Under the pieces are notes generated by a model that had not been told where the DNA came from, did not search any database, and worked only from the letters and a program-made list of their open reading frames with translations. DNA of 64,000 bases, from NCBI GenBank assembly GCA_964504335.1, contig CAZDET010000006.1, positions 1-64,000 on the forward strand, given 5' to 3'. Position 1 is the first letter of the stretch, and each line of letters begins with the position of its first letter. The position numbers and the translations under genes were made by a program. Below are positions 53,509-63,331 of this stretch, in pieces. This DNA is from CAZDET01 sp964504335. Lineage in GTDB: Bacteria > Bacteroidota > Bacteroidia > Chitinophagales > Saprospiraceae.

Positions 53509-54609
53509 TCACTTTGTGGCGCCAGTCACGCCGTAGTAAGCCGGAGTAGCTCCGGTAGGTACTACGTCGGAATAACTGCTGCGCAATCGGGTGAACAGAT
53601 TGCCCTCGCCCGATTTTTGTAATTCGTTCATATCCGCATAAAATGCCTCCAAGTAGGCCCGGATTTCATTCCGGGAATCCAGCGGAAGCAGTTTGAATTT
53701 CTTCACTAGCAGGAACAAGGCATCCCGCTGATCTTCAAATCGCTGGAGGCTCTTTTTCATAATCGCATCTTCAACCTGAAGGCCGAGGAAGATCCGCTCC
53801 TGAAGGGTCAGTTGCCCCAGGTCTACCGCCGGAACAGCATAGGAAGCATTTACCAACCCGGAAAAGTCGAAGTCGTAGCCAACCGGAATCAGCTTGCCGT
53901 CGGGCATGGTAACCAACTTCAGGTTCCGCTGCATGGCGAGGCTGAAATCGGTGTTTCCGATGAAGTACTGGAAGAATGCATGCAGGTTTTCCGTCTCCAG
54001 ATTGACCGTGGATGGTTTCGGATTGAGACAATCGTCGCACTCTTCGCCACCGAGCCGCTCGGCCATCTCATCCGTATCTTCGATGATGAAACCGTAGCGC
54101 GTCACGTTCCCCATGTGCCCTTCGGTATCTTCATAGCGAATTTTCACCAACTGCACCCGATAGCTATCATCAGTCAGGAGGTTGTACATCTTGTAAGCGA
54201 GGTATTCCCGCAGGACATTCTCGTTGCCCATGGCCCGGGCATCCAGGCAGTGAGTAACAAGCTTCAGCTTGTCGTGCTTTTGCATGCCCCGGTCCTTGAG
54301 GTCATCTTTATCGAAATCGAGTCGCAACGGGGGGAAATCACAAGCACGGCGGCGGAATTTTCCCCGAACGGACAGTTTCAGTGTCCAAATCTGGCTTTCG
54401 CCATTGGCGTCTTCGAATTCGAGTTCAGCCTTTTCCTCGTTGTCTTCGATGTTTCGATTCTCAATCAACTGCACCAAGTTGGTGCGCAAGGTAACTTCCC
54501 GCACATCGTCGGAGCGCAGCAAATCAAAGATGGTCGTCGACCATCCGAATGCCGGTAACACCAACAGCGCGAAAAGCAAGAATACATGGCGGTTAAGTCG
54601 GGATCTCAT
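53509..54609 (-). CDS. Secreted CotH-kinase-like protein
   Basis: The 366-residue protein has a signal peptide (FLLFALLVLPAFGWS). The order 'VRGKFRRRACDFPPLRLDFDKDDL', 'KLKLVTHCLDARAMGNENVLREYLAYKMYNLL', 'VQLVKIRYED' and 'LIPVGYDFDFSGLVNASYAVP' follows the spore-coat CotH kinase-like fold, with the DFDFSG stretch as a candidate metal-binding site. CotH proteins phosphorylate secreted proteins in spore formers; the role in Bacteroidota is unknown. The match is distant and by eye. It is monocistronic. Confidence 0.6.
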   Translation of the reverse strand: MRSRLNRHVFLLFALLVLPAFGWSTTIFDLLRSDDVREVTLRTNLVQLIENRNIEDNEEKAELEFEDANGESQIWTLKLSVRGKFRRRACDFPPLRLDFDKDDLKDRGMQKHDKLKLVTHCLDARAMGNENVLREYLAYKMYNLLTDDSYRVQLVKIRYEDTEGHMGNVTRYGFIIEDTDEMAERLGGEECDDCLNPKPSTVNLETENLHAFFQYFIGNTDFSLAMQRNLKLVTMPDGKLIPVGYDFDFSGLVNASYAVPAVDLGQLTLQERIFLGLQVEDAIMKKSLQRFEDQRDALFLLVKKFKLLPLDSRNEIRAYLEAFYADMNELQKSGEGNLFTRLRSSYSDVVPTGATPAYYGVTGATK

Positions 54610-55088
54610 GGTTTTTTGCCTTTGTGTGATCCATTAATTTTTGCCAAAAAGATCACAGGATTATAAAACCTATTTCAAGGTCATTAGGTTCCTCAAAAGT
54701 AGCACTCTTTTAGAATATTATTCTGAATTTATGCTTTCATAGCCGATCATTCAAAATTTTATTTTCTGACCTAAGCCTCAAAAACCGACTGCTCTTCGGC
54801 CGACAAGAGGGCCTTCGAAATGCCGTGTGGTGGGAGTGTTAAAGTATGAAATGCTATACCGATTGCGGGAAATAACGGAGTTGACGAGACAATAATTACT
54901 AGCGACTGACAGGCGGACTCCTGAGTTGTGTGTTATATTTGTAGTTGGTGCAAAATCAGCAGTAATTAGTTGTTAGGTATCCAACAAACTCAAACCACTA
55001 CGGTTACCTTTTTGGGCCTTCAAGAGTATGCATTTACGAATTTGTTTTTTTATAATTGATTCGATACGTTCTAACCAAATAAAGTAAA
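54610..55088. other. Intergenic region with a candidate promoter
   Basis: No gene is seen in these 479 bases. On the plus strand TATATTTG at 54934-54941 matches the Bacteroidota -7 element 148 bases before the acyl-CoA dehydrogenase start; a clear -33 TTTG is not found. The divergent promoter of the CotH-like gene must also lie here. A short CTCTT/AAGAG hairpin near 54790-54810 is probably chance. Confidence 0.4.
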
Positions 55089-56234
55089 ATGGTCAAGCAA
55101 CCAGATACACTGGAAAATCTCCAATTAATAAGGGAAAGCGCTCGCGATTTTGCCGAGACCTACATCCGGCCGCACGTCATGGAATGGGATGAAGCCCAGT
55201 TTTTCCCGAAGGATCTCTTTCACCAGATGGGACAGTATGGTTTTCTTGGTGTACTCGTTCCGGAAGCCTACGGTGGAGCCGGTCTTAACTACCAGGCCTA
55301 CATCACCGTCATTGAAGAGATTGCCAAGGTATGTGGTTCCATTGGCCTTTCGGTTGCTGCACACAATTCGCTGTGCACCAATCACATCCTGATGTTTGGT
55401 AACGAAGCGCAGAAGCAGCAATACCTGCCGAAGCTCGCAACGGGCGAGTGGATTGGTGCTTGGGGCCTAACTGAACCCAACACGGGGTCGGATGCCGGCC
55501 GCATGCGTTGCGTAGCCGAGCGCGACGGCGATTATTTCATCATCAACGGTGCCAAGAACTTCATCACCCACGGTGCCAGCGGCGAGGTAGCCGTAGTGGT
55601 AGTGCGCACCGGCGAATTGCTCGACAGCCACGGCATGACCGCCTTCATTGTAGAACGCGGCACCCCCGGCTTCAGCGCGGGCAAGAAAGAAAATAAGCTC
55701 GGCATGCGCGCCAGTGAAACGGCGGAAATCATCTTCGACAACTGCCGGGTACACAAAGACCAGATGCTGGGCCAGGAAGGTGAGGGCTTCATTCAATCGA
55801 TGAAAATCCTCGACGGAGGCCGCATTTCCATTGCTGCCCTATCGTTGGGTATTGCCAAAGGGGCCTACGAAGCCGCCGTCCAGTATGCCAAAGAGCGCGA
55901 GCAGTTTGGCCGCAGCATTGCTAAGTTTCAGGGCATTAGCTTTAAGCTGGCCAACATGGCGACCGAAATTCAGGCTTCCGAACTGCTCACCCGGGAGGCC
56001 GGCGACCTGAAGGATCGCAACCTGCCCACCACTAAAGTCTCCTCCATGGCCAAGCTCTACGCATCGGAGGCATCCGTTCGGATTGCGGAAGAAGCCGTAC
56101 AGATTTTCGGCGGCTACGGCTACACCAAGGATTATCCGGTGGAGAAGTACTACCGCGACGCCAAGTTGTGCACCATCGGTGAGGGAACAAGTGAGATTCA
56201 GAAGCTGGTAATCAGCCGCGAAATCCTGAAGTAA
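55089..56234 (+). CDS. Acyl-CoA dehydrogenase
   Basis: The 381-residue flavoprotein has the two Prosite-type blocks: 'GAWGLTEPNTGSDAGRMRCVAERDGDYFIINGAKNFITHG' (about 120-160) and 'QIFGGYGYTKDYPVEKYYRDAKLCTIGEGTSEIQ'-like end (about 338-372), where the glutamate of GEGTSEIQ is the catalytic base in short-chain enzymes. It oxidises an acyl-CoA to the trans-2-enoyl-CoA with electron-transfer flavoprotein as acceptor. Short-chain or branched substrates are likely from the glutamate position. It is followed by a terminator hairpin. Confidence 0.94.
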   Translation: MVKQPDTLENLQLIRESARDFAETYIRPHVMEWDEAQFFPKDLFHQMGQYGFLGVLVPEAYGGAGLNYQAYITVIEEIAKVCGSIGLSVAAHNSLCTNHILMFGNEAQKQQYLPKLATGEWIGAWGLTEPNTGSDAGRMRCVAERDGDYFIINGAKNFITHGASGEVAVVVVRTGELLDSHGMTAFIVERGTPGFSAGKKENKLGMRASETAEIIFDNCRVHKDQMLGQEGEGFIQSMKILDGGRISIAALSLGIAKGAYEAAVQYAKEREQFGRSIAKFQGISFKLANMATEIQASELLTREAGDLKDRNLPTTKVSSMAKLYASEASVRIAEEAVQIFGGYGYTKDYPVEKYYRDAKLCTIGEGTSEIQKLVISREILK

Positions 56235-56239
56235 GGAAG

Positions 56240-56268
56240 AATGGTCAGCCGCTGGTCGGCTGACCATT
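56240..56268 (+). terminator. Hairpin after the acyl-CoA dehydrogenase gene
   Basis: A perfect 11-bp stem (ATGGTCAGCCG, 56241-56251 with 56257-56267) closes on CTGGT, 6 bases after the stop. No strong T run follows, but many Bacteroidota terminators lack one. Confidence 0.7.
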
Positions 56269-56309
56269 GACTATTCGTATCTTTATTGCTGCAAATTGCC
56301 CCAACTCTA

Positions 56310-56969
56310 ATGCAGCAGAATATCTCAGCCTTCATTTTCGATCTCGACGGTGTCATCGTCGACACCGCACGCTTCCACTTTCAAGCCTGGCAACGACTTG
56401 CCCGCGAGCTGGGCTTCGAGCTAGACGCCCATCGCAACGAGCACCTCAAGGGAGTGGGTCGGATGGAATCACTGGAACTCATCCTCGAATGGGGCAATCT
56501 GGAAGTTGAAGAAGCGCGCAAACAAGAATTGGCCGCCCAAAAAAATGGCTGGTACCAGGAATTAATTAGCCACATGCCGAAGGAAGAAATTCTTCCGGGG
56601 GTCCTTCCCTTTCTCGAGCAGGCCCGCGCTGCGGGCATTTCGCTTGCCATTGGCAGCGGCAGTAAAAATGCCGGGCGCATTGTCGACCAACTCGACATTC
56701 GCGGCTACTTCGATGCGCTGGTCGACGGCAATGACCTGAGCCGCTCCAAACCCGATCCGCAAGTATTCCAGTTGGCTGCCGAGCGGCTGTCAGTCGCTCC
56801 AGGTAAAAGCCTGGTATTTGAGGATGCCTTCAGCGGCATCGAAGCGGCGCACGCCGGCGGCTTTCGGGCAATTGGGGTGGGCGATGCCAGCATTCTGCAC
56901 ACGGCCGATTTCGTCATTTCCGGATTTGTAGGCCATACCCCCGAGTCGATTATACAGCAGGTCAGCTAA
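56310..56969 (+). CDS. pgmB: Beta-phosphoglucomutase (HAD family)
   Basis: From ATG 56310 it has 219 residues (a TTG at 56286 would add eight). The HAD motifs are FDLDGVIVDT (D11 nucleophile, D13 acid/base), 'LAIGSGSKNA' (motif 2), the lysine of 'RSKPDPQVF' and 'LVFEDAFSGIEAAHAGG' (motif 4). 'HLKGVGRMESLELIL' is the cap-loop block of beta-phosphoglucomutase. It turns beta-glucose 1-phosphate, the product of the following phosphorylase, into glucose 6-phosphate. Twenty-four bases separate the two genes. Confidence 0.92.
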   Translation: MQQNISAFIFDLDGVIVDTARFHFQAWQRLARELGFELDAHRNEHLKGVGRMESLELILEWGNLEVEEARKQELAAQKNGWYQELISHMPKEEILPGVLPFLEQARAAGISLAIGSGSKNAGRIVDQLDIRGYFDALVDGNDLSRSKPDPQVFQLAAERLSVAPGKSLVFEDAFSGIEAAHAGGFRAIGVGDASILHTADFVISGFVGHTPESIIQQVS

Positions 56970-56993
56970 CCTGTATTAATAGATAGTAGGTAG

Positions 56994-59312
56994 ATGAAAC
57001 AGTACTTGAAGCAAGATCCCTGGCGCATCATCGAAGACCAATGGCATCCCGATTACAACCGCGTGAGTGAAAGCGTATTTAGTATCGGGAACGGACACAT
57101 GGGCCAACGCGCCAACTTCGAAGAGTCTTTTTCCGGCGAAACCCTGCCGGGTAGTTACCTGGCCGGAATCTACTACCCGGATCGCACGCGCGTAGGGTGG
57201 TGGAAAATCGGGTATCCCGAACACTTTGCCAAAGTCCTTAATGCCCCCAATTGGATTGGCATCGAGGTCAAAGTCGATGGCCTGCTACTCGACCTGGCGG
57301 AGGCGGAAATCCTCAATTTTCACCGCGAACTCAACATGCAGGAAGGCTATCTCGAACGCCGTACCACCGTGCGCACGAGCGACGGAAAAGAACTCCGTAT
57401 CCATTCGGTGCGCTTTTGCAGCCTCACGCGCCGGGAGCTGGGCGTTATCCGCTACAGCCTGACGCCCCTCAATTTCGAAGGTACGCTGAGTATCACCCCC
57501 TTTCTGGATGCGGACATCGTCAATCAGGATGCCAATTACGACGAAAAGTTCTGGACGGAAATCGAGACAAAGGTCAAACGGCGCACCGGCTACGTAGTGG
57601 TGGAAACGCGGAAGACCCAATTTCAGGTTTGTACCGGCATGAAATTCACCGTCTTTTACGATGGGGTGGAGTTGCAGTTCAAGAGCCATCGGATTCAGCG
57701 GGAGAAGTTCGTCGGTTGTACCGTCGATCTTCCCGCACAGGAAGGGAAGGAGGTTGTGGTCTACAAATACTGCACCAACATCACCAGCCGCGATCACGCT
57801 CCCACTAAGCTCCAGGAAATAGCCAAGCACCAACTGCGGGAAGCATTTGACATCGGTTTCGACCATCTGCTGGCCGAGCAGGCGCGGGCATGGGCCGAAA
57901 AGTGGCAGGAATCAGACATCCGCATCGACGGCGATGTGACTGCCCAGCAAGGGATTCGGTTCAATATCTTTCAGCTCAACCAGACCTACACCGGTGATGA
58001 TCCGCGCTTAAACATCGGTCCGAAGGGGTTCACCGGTGAAAAGTACGGCGGCAGCACCTACTGGGATACCGAAGCGTTTTGTTTCCCATTCTACCTGTCT
58101 ACGGCCGATCCGCACGTTGCGCGGAATCTCCTCATTTACCGCTACGATCATCTGCCGAAGGCCATCGAGAATGCCCGGAAGCTCGGCTTTAAAGACGGTG
58201 CTGCCCTCTACCCTATGGTGACAATGGACGGTACGGAGAGCCACAACGAATGGGAAATCACCTTTGAGGAAATCCACCGAAACGGGGCGATCGCATACGC
58301 TATCTTCGACTACATCCGCTACACCGAAGACCAGGAGTATCTCAGCACCCACGGCCTGGAAGTACTCATCGGAATTGCCCGCTTCTGGGCGCAGCGCGTC
58401 CATTGGGCTTCGCGCAAAAAAGCCTACGTCATGCACGGGGTGACGGGCCCGAACGAGTACGAAAACAACGTCAACAACAATTGGTACACGAATTACATGG
58501 CGGCCTGGTGCCTGCGCTACACCCTGGAAAGTATGGACAAGGTGCGCGCCCAATGGCCGGAGGCCTACGAGCGAATCCGGGAAACCACTCAATTGCAAGC
58601 GGAGGAGGAAGGCGCCCGCTGGCGGGAAATCGCCGAAGGCATGTACCTGCACGAAGACCCCGAATATCAGGTATTCGTGCAACACGAGACGTTTCTCGAC
58701 AAAGAACTCCTGACCACAGACGATCTCGATCCCGCCGAGCGGCCGCTCAACCAGAACTGGTCCTGGGATCGCATCCTACGCTCGGTATTTATCAAGCAGG
58801 CGGATGTACTGCAGGGGTTGTATTTCTTTGAAGACCATTTTGAGCCCGAGGTACTCGAACGCAATTTTGATTTCTACGAGCCGCGGACTGTCCACGAAAG
58901 CTCCCTGTCTCCCTGTATTCACAGCGTGCTGGCTGCCCGCCTCGGACGCCGGGAAAAAGCCTACGAGATGTACCTGCGCACCGCTCGTTTAGACCTCGAC
59001 GACTACAATAACGACACCGAGGATGGTTGCCACATCACCAGCATGGCCGGCACCTGGCTGGCAGTGGTCAAGGGATTTGGCGGGATGCGCATTCGCAACG
59101 GCGTTTTGCACTTCGATCCGTTTCTCCCCGAGCAATGGAAGGGATTCGAATTTACGATTCGGTTCCGGGGTGGATTGCTTTCGGTGCAGGTTACCGAATC
59201 GAGCATTGAGTTGCACAACCGCTCCGAGCAGGAAATGGAGTTGGTCGTTCACGGAACAGATCACCTCCTGAAAGCGGAGAGTTCGGTAAAAGTAGACGGC
59301 GTGACCGATTAA
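56994..59312 (+). CDS. mapA: Maltose phosphorylase (GH65)
   Basis: The 772-residue enzyme has the GH65 catalytic glutamate E488 in 'GVTGPNEYENNVNNNWYTN', the phosphate-site and substrate region 'GPKGFTGEKYGGSTYWDTEAF', and 'YPMVTMDGTESHNEWEITFEEIHRNG'. These read as maltose phosphorylase rather than kojibiose or trehalose phosphorylase. It splits maltose with phosphate into glucose and beta-glucose 1-phosphate. No signal peptide: it is cytoplasmic. With pgmB upstream and a lipoprotein amylase downstream it forms a complete maltose route. Confidence 0.9.
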   Translation: MKQYLKQDPWRIIEDQWHPDYNRVSESVFSIGNGHMGQRANFEESFSGETLPGSYLAGIYYPDRTRVGWWKIGYPEHFAKVLNAPNWIGIEVKVDGLLLDLAEAEILNFHRELNMQEGYLERRTTVRTSDGKELRIHSVRFCSLTRRELGVIRYSLTPLNFEGTLSITPFLDADIVNQDANYDEKFWTEIETKVKRRTGYVVVETRKTQFQVCTGMKFTVFYDGVELQFKSHRIQREKFVGCTVDLPAQEGKEVVVYKYCTNITSRDHAPTKLQEIAKHQLREAFDIGFDHLLAEQARAWAEKWQESDIRIDGDVTAQQGIRFNIFQLNQTYTGDDPRLNIGPKGFTGEKYGGSTYWDTEAFCFPFYLSTADPHVARNLLIYRYDHLPKAIENARKLGFKDGAALYPMVTMDGTESHNEWEITFEEIHRNGAIAYAIFDYIRYTEDQEYLSTHGLEVLIGIARFWAQRVHWASRKKAYVMHGVTGPNEYENNVNNNWYTNYMAAWCLRYTLESMDKVRAQWPEAYERIRETTQLQAEEEGARWREIAEGMYLHEDPEYQVFVQHETFLDKELLTTDDLDPAERPLNQNWSWDRILRSVFIKQADVLQGLYFFEDHFEPEVLERNFDFYEPRTVHESSLSPCIHSVLAARLGRREKAYEMYLRTARLDLDDYNNDTEDGCHITSMAGTWLAVVKGFGGMRIRNGVLHFDPFLPEQWKGFEFTIRFRGGLLSVQVTESSIELHNRSEQEMELVVHGTDHLLKAESSVKVDGVTD

Positions 59313-59342
59313 TTGATAAATTTACCCTTACAATTTCTTTTT

Positions 59343-59870
59343 ATGCGCTTACCTCTATTGCTGATACTTGCCGTTATCGGGCTGATTGCGTGTGATTCTG
59401 ACACTTCGAACCAGCAATCCGGATCGAATCCGGCAGCCTCCCAAAGAGCTACTGGGGGTTCGGTGGGGCAGCCGGTGGCTCCCGACCTCGACATTCCCGA
59501 AACGAGTGCGCTGCTGGCCAACTACTGGGTGTTTGAGTTCTACATCGACCGCAAAGATCGCTCGAAGGAGGGAAGCCGGGTAGGTACCTGGTACCGCTTT
59601 TTGCCCGACGGCACGTTTACGGCCGGCCAGTGGGAAGAACAAACCAACTCAGGTGTCTGGTCGGTTCGCCGGGCCAACGACAAAGTACTGCTCACCATAG
59701 ACAGTAACGTAGATGCGCTCGACACCGAATACGACTTGCAGGGAATGACCCAGTCGCAGGATGCCATGTCGTGGGTCGGTACGCCGCGCTTCGACAATAG
59801 CCACATCATGTTGAAAGCCATCAATCTATTGACTCAACCCACAAAAAAACAATTTGGCGTAGCTGAATAA
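59343..59870 (+). CDS. Small lipoprotein of unknown function
   Basis: From ATG 59343 the 175-residue product is a lipoprotein (LLLILAVIGLIAC, lipid cysteine about residue 17) with a Ser/Gly/Pro-rich spacer and a compact beta-rich domain ('LLANYWVFEFYIDRKDRSKEGSRVGTWYRFLPDGTFTAGQW'). This looks like a lipocalin-type small-molecule-binding fold common in Bacteroidota lipoproteins. It lies between maltose phosphorylase and the amylase and may assist at the surface; the role is unknown. Confidence 0.7.
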   Translation: MRLPLLLILAVIGLIACDSDTSNQQSGSNPAASQRATGGSVGQPVAPDLDIPETSALLANYWVFEFYIDRKDRSKEGSRVGTWYRFLPDGTFTAGQWEEQTNSGVWSVRRANDKVLLTIDSNVDALDTEYDLQGMTQSQDAMSWVGTPRFDNSHIMLKAINLLTQPTKKQFGVAE

Positions 59871-59875
59871 ATACC

Positions 59876-61303
59876 ATGATGCAACTCAAGTACTGGATGC
59901 TTTCCCTGGCAGTGCTCGCCCTCGGCACGGCCTGCCAACCAACGGAATCGTCGGAAGAACCGGAATCCGGCGTCACACTCGAAGCCACCCCTTCTACTAT
60001 GGGAGTCGGTGTGCAAACCCCGGAATGGGTCGCCAACGACATCATTTACGAAGTAAATACCCGGCAAGTCACCCCGGCGGGCACTTTTGCCGCTTTCCAA
60101 CAGGAACTACCGCGCTTACAACAACTCGGCGTCGATCTGCTTTGGTTTATGCCTATCCACCCCATTGGTGAGGCAAAGCGCAAAGGCGAGCTCGGTAGCC
60201 CCTACTCCATTAGTGACTACCGAGCGGTCAACCCCGAATTCGGCACACTGGATGACTTCCGGCAACTGGTAAATGCTGCGCACGACGCGGGCATGCACGT
60301 TATTATCGATTGGGTGCCCAACCATACCGCCTGGGACCACCCCTGGATCACCGAACACCCCAACTGGTACACCAAGGGGCCCGATGGTAATATCACGGAC
60401 CCGATCAATCCCGAAACCGGCGAACCCTGGGGCTGGACCGACGTAGCCGATCTCAATTTCGACGTTCCGGAAATGCGGGAGGCCATGATCGGCGATATGC
60501 TGTTTTGGATTGATTCGGTAGGCATTGACGGCTTCCGCATGGATGCCGCCCATTCGCAGCCGGATGACTTTTGGGCCCAGGCGTCTGCCCGCCTGCGGGA
60601 AGCCAAATCGGATGTATTCTTGCTGGCAGAAGCCGAAGAACCACCCCACCGAAATGAAGGATGGTTTCACGCTTCCTACGCCTGGACACTTCACCACCTC
60701 ATGAATGAAGTCGCAAAGGGCGAGGCCGAGCCCGACGAGATCAAAGCGTGGTACGAGGCCGACCGCGACAGCTTCCAGAGCGGATTCCATATGCTCTTTA
60801 TCACCAATCACGACGAAAATGCCTGGGCCGGGCCGGTCAACGAACGAATGGGCGACGCCGCCAACGCGATGGCCGTATTCAGTTTCACCTTCGACGGCAT
60901 GCCCCTTATCTATAGCGGCCAGGAAGCCGGCTTGGACGAGCGGGTCGAATTTTTCAAAAAAGACACTATTTCATTTGCCGACACGTCGCGCTACGCCTTC
61001 TATCGGACACTAGCCGACCTGAAGGAACGCAACCAGGCCCTCGCCAGCGGAGCCGCCGGCGCAGAACCGGTTTTCGTCGATCTAAGCGACTCCGATCAGG
61101 TGCTGGCCTACTACCGCGCCCTCGAGTCGGATGCCGTGTTGGTCGTACTCAACCTCAGCGGTAGCGAACAAACTATTACCATCGAAGCAGAGGATGGCGT
61201 AGCAGGTACCTACCAAAATGTTTTCTCCGGCAGTAGCACGACGCTCGAAGCAGGTAATTCTCTCCAGTTGGGCCCCCACGATTACCTTGTACTGGAACAG
61301 TAG
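59876..61303 (+). CDS. Lipoprotein alpha-amylase / maltogenic GH13
   Basis: The 475-residue lipoprotein (LGTAC, C20) is a single GH13 barrel plus a C-terminal beta domain. Catalytic residues are D223 (GFRMDAAH), E252 (LLAEAEE) and D313 (ITNHDENAW); 'VIIDWVPNHT' is the first conserved region. It would cut starch or maltodextrin at the surface or in the periplasm, giving maltose for the phosphorylase. The gene starts 5 bases after the small lipoprotein gene. The short length and absence of a calcium domain resemble cyclomaltodextrinase-like enzymes; exact specificity is open. Confidence 0.9.
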   Translation: MMQLKYWMLSLAVLALGTACQPTESSEEPESGVTLEATPSTMGVGVQTPEWVANDIIYEVNTRQVTPAGTFAAFQQELPRLQQLGVDLLWFMPIHPIGEAKRKGELGSPYSISDYRAVNPEFGTLDDFRQLVNAAHDAGMHVIIDWVPNHTAWDHPWITEHPNWYTKGPDGNITDPINPETGEPWGWTDVADLNFDVPEMREAMIGDMLFWIDSVGIDGFRMDAAHSQPDDFWAQASARLREAKSDVFLLAEAEEPPHRNEGWFHASYAWTLHHLMNEVAKGEAEPDEIKAWYEADRDSFQSGFHMLFITNHDENAWAGPVNERMGDAANAMAVFSFTFDGMPLIYSGQEAGLDERVEFFKKDTISFADTSRYAFYRTLADLKERNQALASGAAGAEPVFVDLSDSDQVLAYYRALESDAVLVVLNLSGSEQTITIEAEDGVAGTYQNVFSGSSTTLEAGNSLQLGPHDYLVLEQ

Positions 61304-61327
61304 CCCTGATATCATTTCCAACGGTCC

Positions 61328-61372
61328 CGGCGCCCCGCACTAAATATTTAGTGCGGGGCGCCGTATTTTTTT
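61328..61372 (+). terminator. Strong terminator of the maltose operon
   Basis: A perfect palindrome spans 61328-61363, 18 pairs with a CGGCGCCCCGCAC arm and a TAAATA centre, followed by a T-rich tail with seven T in a row. It lies 24 bases after the amylase stop. Confidence 0.93.
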
Positions 61373-61637
61373 AACCGGATCAAAGTAATACTACACCCAA
61401 TACGGGCTTTACCCTATTTGTTCCATTTTATGACACGTGTTTCCCTTTTAACCGTTAAACAAAGTAAATAGCAGTCGATAAGACCATTTCAGGAAAGACT
61501 GTAAATACTGGATTAATTGATTCTCCTTGTTAAACAAAATTGGAGCCCGTTGTATTTCTATGTATTTAACCTATCAAAACTACACTAGGTAATAGTAAAC
61601 CTATTATTATTGTAGAGTAACAGAAAAGAACATACCC
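61373..61637. other. Intergenic spacer before the SulP gene
   Basis: No gene is seen. GTTAAACAAA occurs twice (61454-61463 and 61529-61538), 75 bases apart; its meaning is unknown. I see no exact TAnnTTTG promoter match. Confidence 0.35.
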
Positions 61638-63245
61638 ATGAAGGAGCAATTGCCAAAAGGATATCTGCAGAATTTGAAACATGACTTGCCGGCGAGTATC
61701 GTCGTATTTTTAGTGGCAGTTCCCTTGTGTCTGGGTATTGCTCTGGCATCCGGAGCCCCTCTATTTGCCGGAATTATCGCCGGTATAATCGGAGGTATTG
61801 TAGTTGGATTTATCAGTGGATCTCATGTAGGGGTGAGTGGTCCCGCTGCCGGATTGGCAGTCATTGTTCTGACGGCCATTCAGGATTTGGGGGCTTACGA
61901 AATCTTCCTGGTGGCGGTGGTCATCTCCGGCGTTGTTCAGATTGGACTCGGCTTTTTACGAGCTGGTATCATTGGCTATTACTTTCCCTCCTCTGTCATT
62001 AAGGGGATGCTGGCTGGTATCGGCATTATAATTTTCCTGAAGCAGATTCCGCACGCTTTTGGATACGATAAGGATTACGAGGGCAATGTATTCTTTCAAT
62101 CAACCGATGGAGAAAATACTTTCAGCGGCTTATACAACATGCTGGGTGCAATCGAGCCCGGGGCGGTGATCGTCACTCTGGTATCCCTGGCTGTTCTCAT
62201 CCTGTGGGAGCGCCCCTTCATGAAAAAGCAATACATCTTCCAGATCGTCCAGGGTCCGTTAGTAGTGGTAGTGGCAGGCATTCTGCTTAATTTATTGTTT
62301 CTATCCTACCCAACGTTGACTATTTCTCCCGAGCATCGGGTGAGTCTTCCGGTACCCGACTCGATCGGAGCCTTCTTCGGCCAGTTTACTTTCCCCGATT
62401 TCGGAGCTATTTTCAATCCAGCGGTCTTAATAACTGGTGTAACCATTGCCGTGGTGGCAAGTTTGGAAACGCTGCTATGTGTGGAAGCGACCGATAAGCT
62501 CGACCCCTACAAGCGCATCACACCTACCAACCGCGAACTCAAAGCGCAGGGCGTGGGCAACCTCCTTTCCGGCCTCATTGGCGGTCTGCCCGTCACGCAG
62601 GTGATCGTGCGTTCTTCAGCCAACATCCAGTCTGGTGGCCGAACGAAAGCATCTGCCATCATGCACGGTATCATTTTGCTGGTCTGCGCCATGGCTATCC
62701 CGGTAGTACTCAACTTAATTCCGCTGGCCAGTTTGGCGGCCATCCTGTTCCTCGTAGGTTACAAGCTGGCGAAGCCGTCTCTGTTCCGACAAATGTACCG
62801 GCTCGGCCAGGCGCAGTTTGTGCCCTTCATTGTGACCATTATCGGGATCGTAATGACCGACCTGCTAATGGGTATCGTGATGGGCTTGGTGGTAGCGATC
62901 TTCTATATCCTCTACAACAATTACATGAAGTCGCACTTCCACCGTCCGATTATCCACGATGAGAATGAGCCGATCATCCTGAAACTATGGGAACAGGTGA
63001 CCTTCCTGAACAAGGCGAACATCCTGAAGACGCTCGACGAAATTCCGGAGGGCAGCAAAGTAATCATCGATGCTTCCGACACCATTACCATCGACCAGGA
63101 TGTGTTGGAAATCATTGCCGATTTCCGCCAGCACGCTCCCTACGAGTCGATTGAGGTAGAATACATTCCGCCATTGGCTACGGTACAGTTGCTGAATAAA
63201 AAGTCGATCCGTGCTTCCAAAAACGGTCAGCCGGTAGAGGCCTAG
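61638..63245 (+). CDS. SulP-family anion transporter
   Basis: The 535-residue protein has about 12-14 membrane segments with the SulP start 'LKHDLPASIVVFLVAVPLCLGIALASG' and 'GSHVGVSGPAAGLAVIV', and 'VEATDKLDPYKRITPTNRELKAQGVGNLLSGLIGGLPVTQVIVRSSANIQSGGRTK'-type loop (about 285-340). A C-terminal STAS-like domain ('VIIDASDTITIDQDVLEIIADF') follows. SulP proteins carry sulfate, bicarbonate or other anions; bacterial members like this, with Na+-coupled bicarbonate uptake (BicA), are plausible but not proven. It is a single gene with its own terminator. Confidence 0.9.
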   Translation: MKEQLPKGYLQNLKHDLPASIVVFLVAVPLCLGIALASGAPLFAGIIAGIIGGIVVGFISGSHVGVSGPAAGLAVIVLTAIQDLGAYEIFLVAVVISGVVQIGLGFLRAGIIGYYFPSSVIKGMLAGIGIIIFLKQIPHAFGYDKDYEGNVFFQSTDGENTFSGLYNMLGAIEPGAVIVTLVSLAVLILWERPFMKKQYIFQIVQGPLVVVVAGILLNLLFLSYPTLTISPEHRVSLPVPDSIGAFFGQFTFPDFGAIFNPAVLITGVTIAVVASLETLLCVEATDKLDPYKRITPTNRELKAQGVGNLLSGLIGGLPVTQVIVRSSANIQSGGRTKASAIMHGIILLVCAMAIPVVLNLIPLASLAAILFLVGYKLAKPSLFRQMYRLGQAQFVPFIVTIIGIVMTDLLMGIVMGLVVAIFYILYNNYMKSHFHRPIIHDENEPIILKLWEQVTFLNKANILKTLDEIPEGSKVIIDASDTITIDQDVLEIIADFRQHAPYESIEVEYIPPLATVQLLNKKSIRASKNGQPVEA

Positions 63246-63276
63246 CAACCAACCTATCGCAACTGCTCATGTTGTC

Positions 63277-63310
63277 AAAAGGGCAGCGGGATATTCCCGC
63301 TGCCCTTTTC
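63277..63310 (+). terminator. Strong terminator after the SulP gene
   Basis: A perfect 15-bp stem (63277-63291 with 63295-63309; arm AAAAGGGCAGCGGGA) around a TAT loop, with the T run built into the 3' arm. It lies 31 bases after the stop. Confidence 0.92.
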
Positions 63311-63331
63311 GATGGGTATAAATGCACACCT

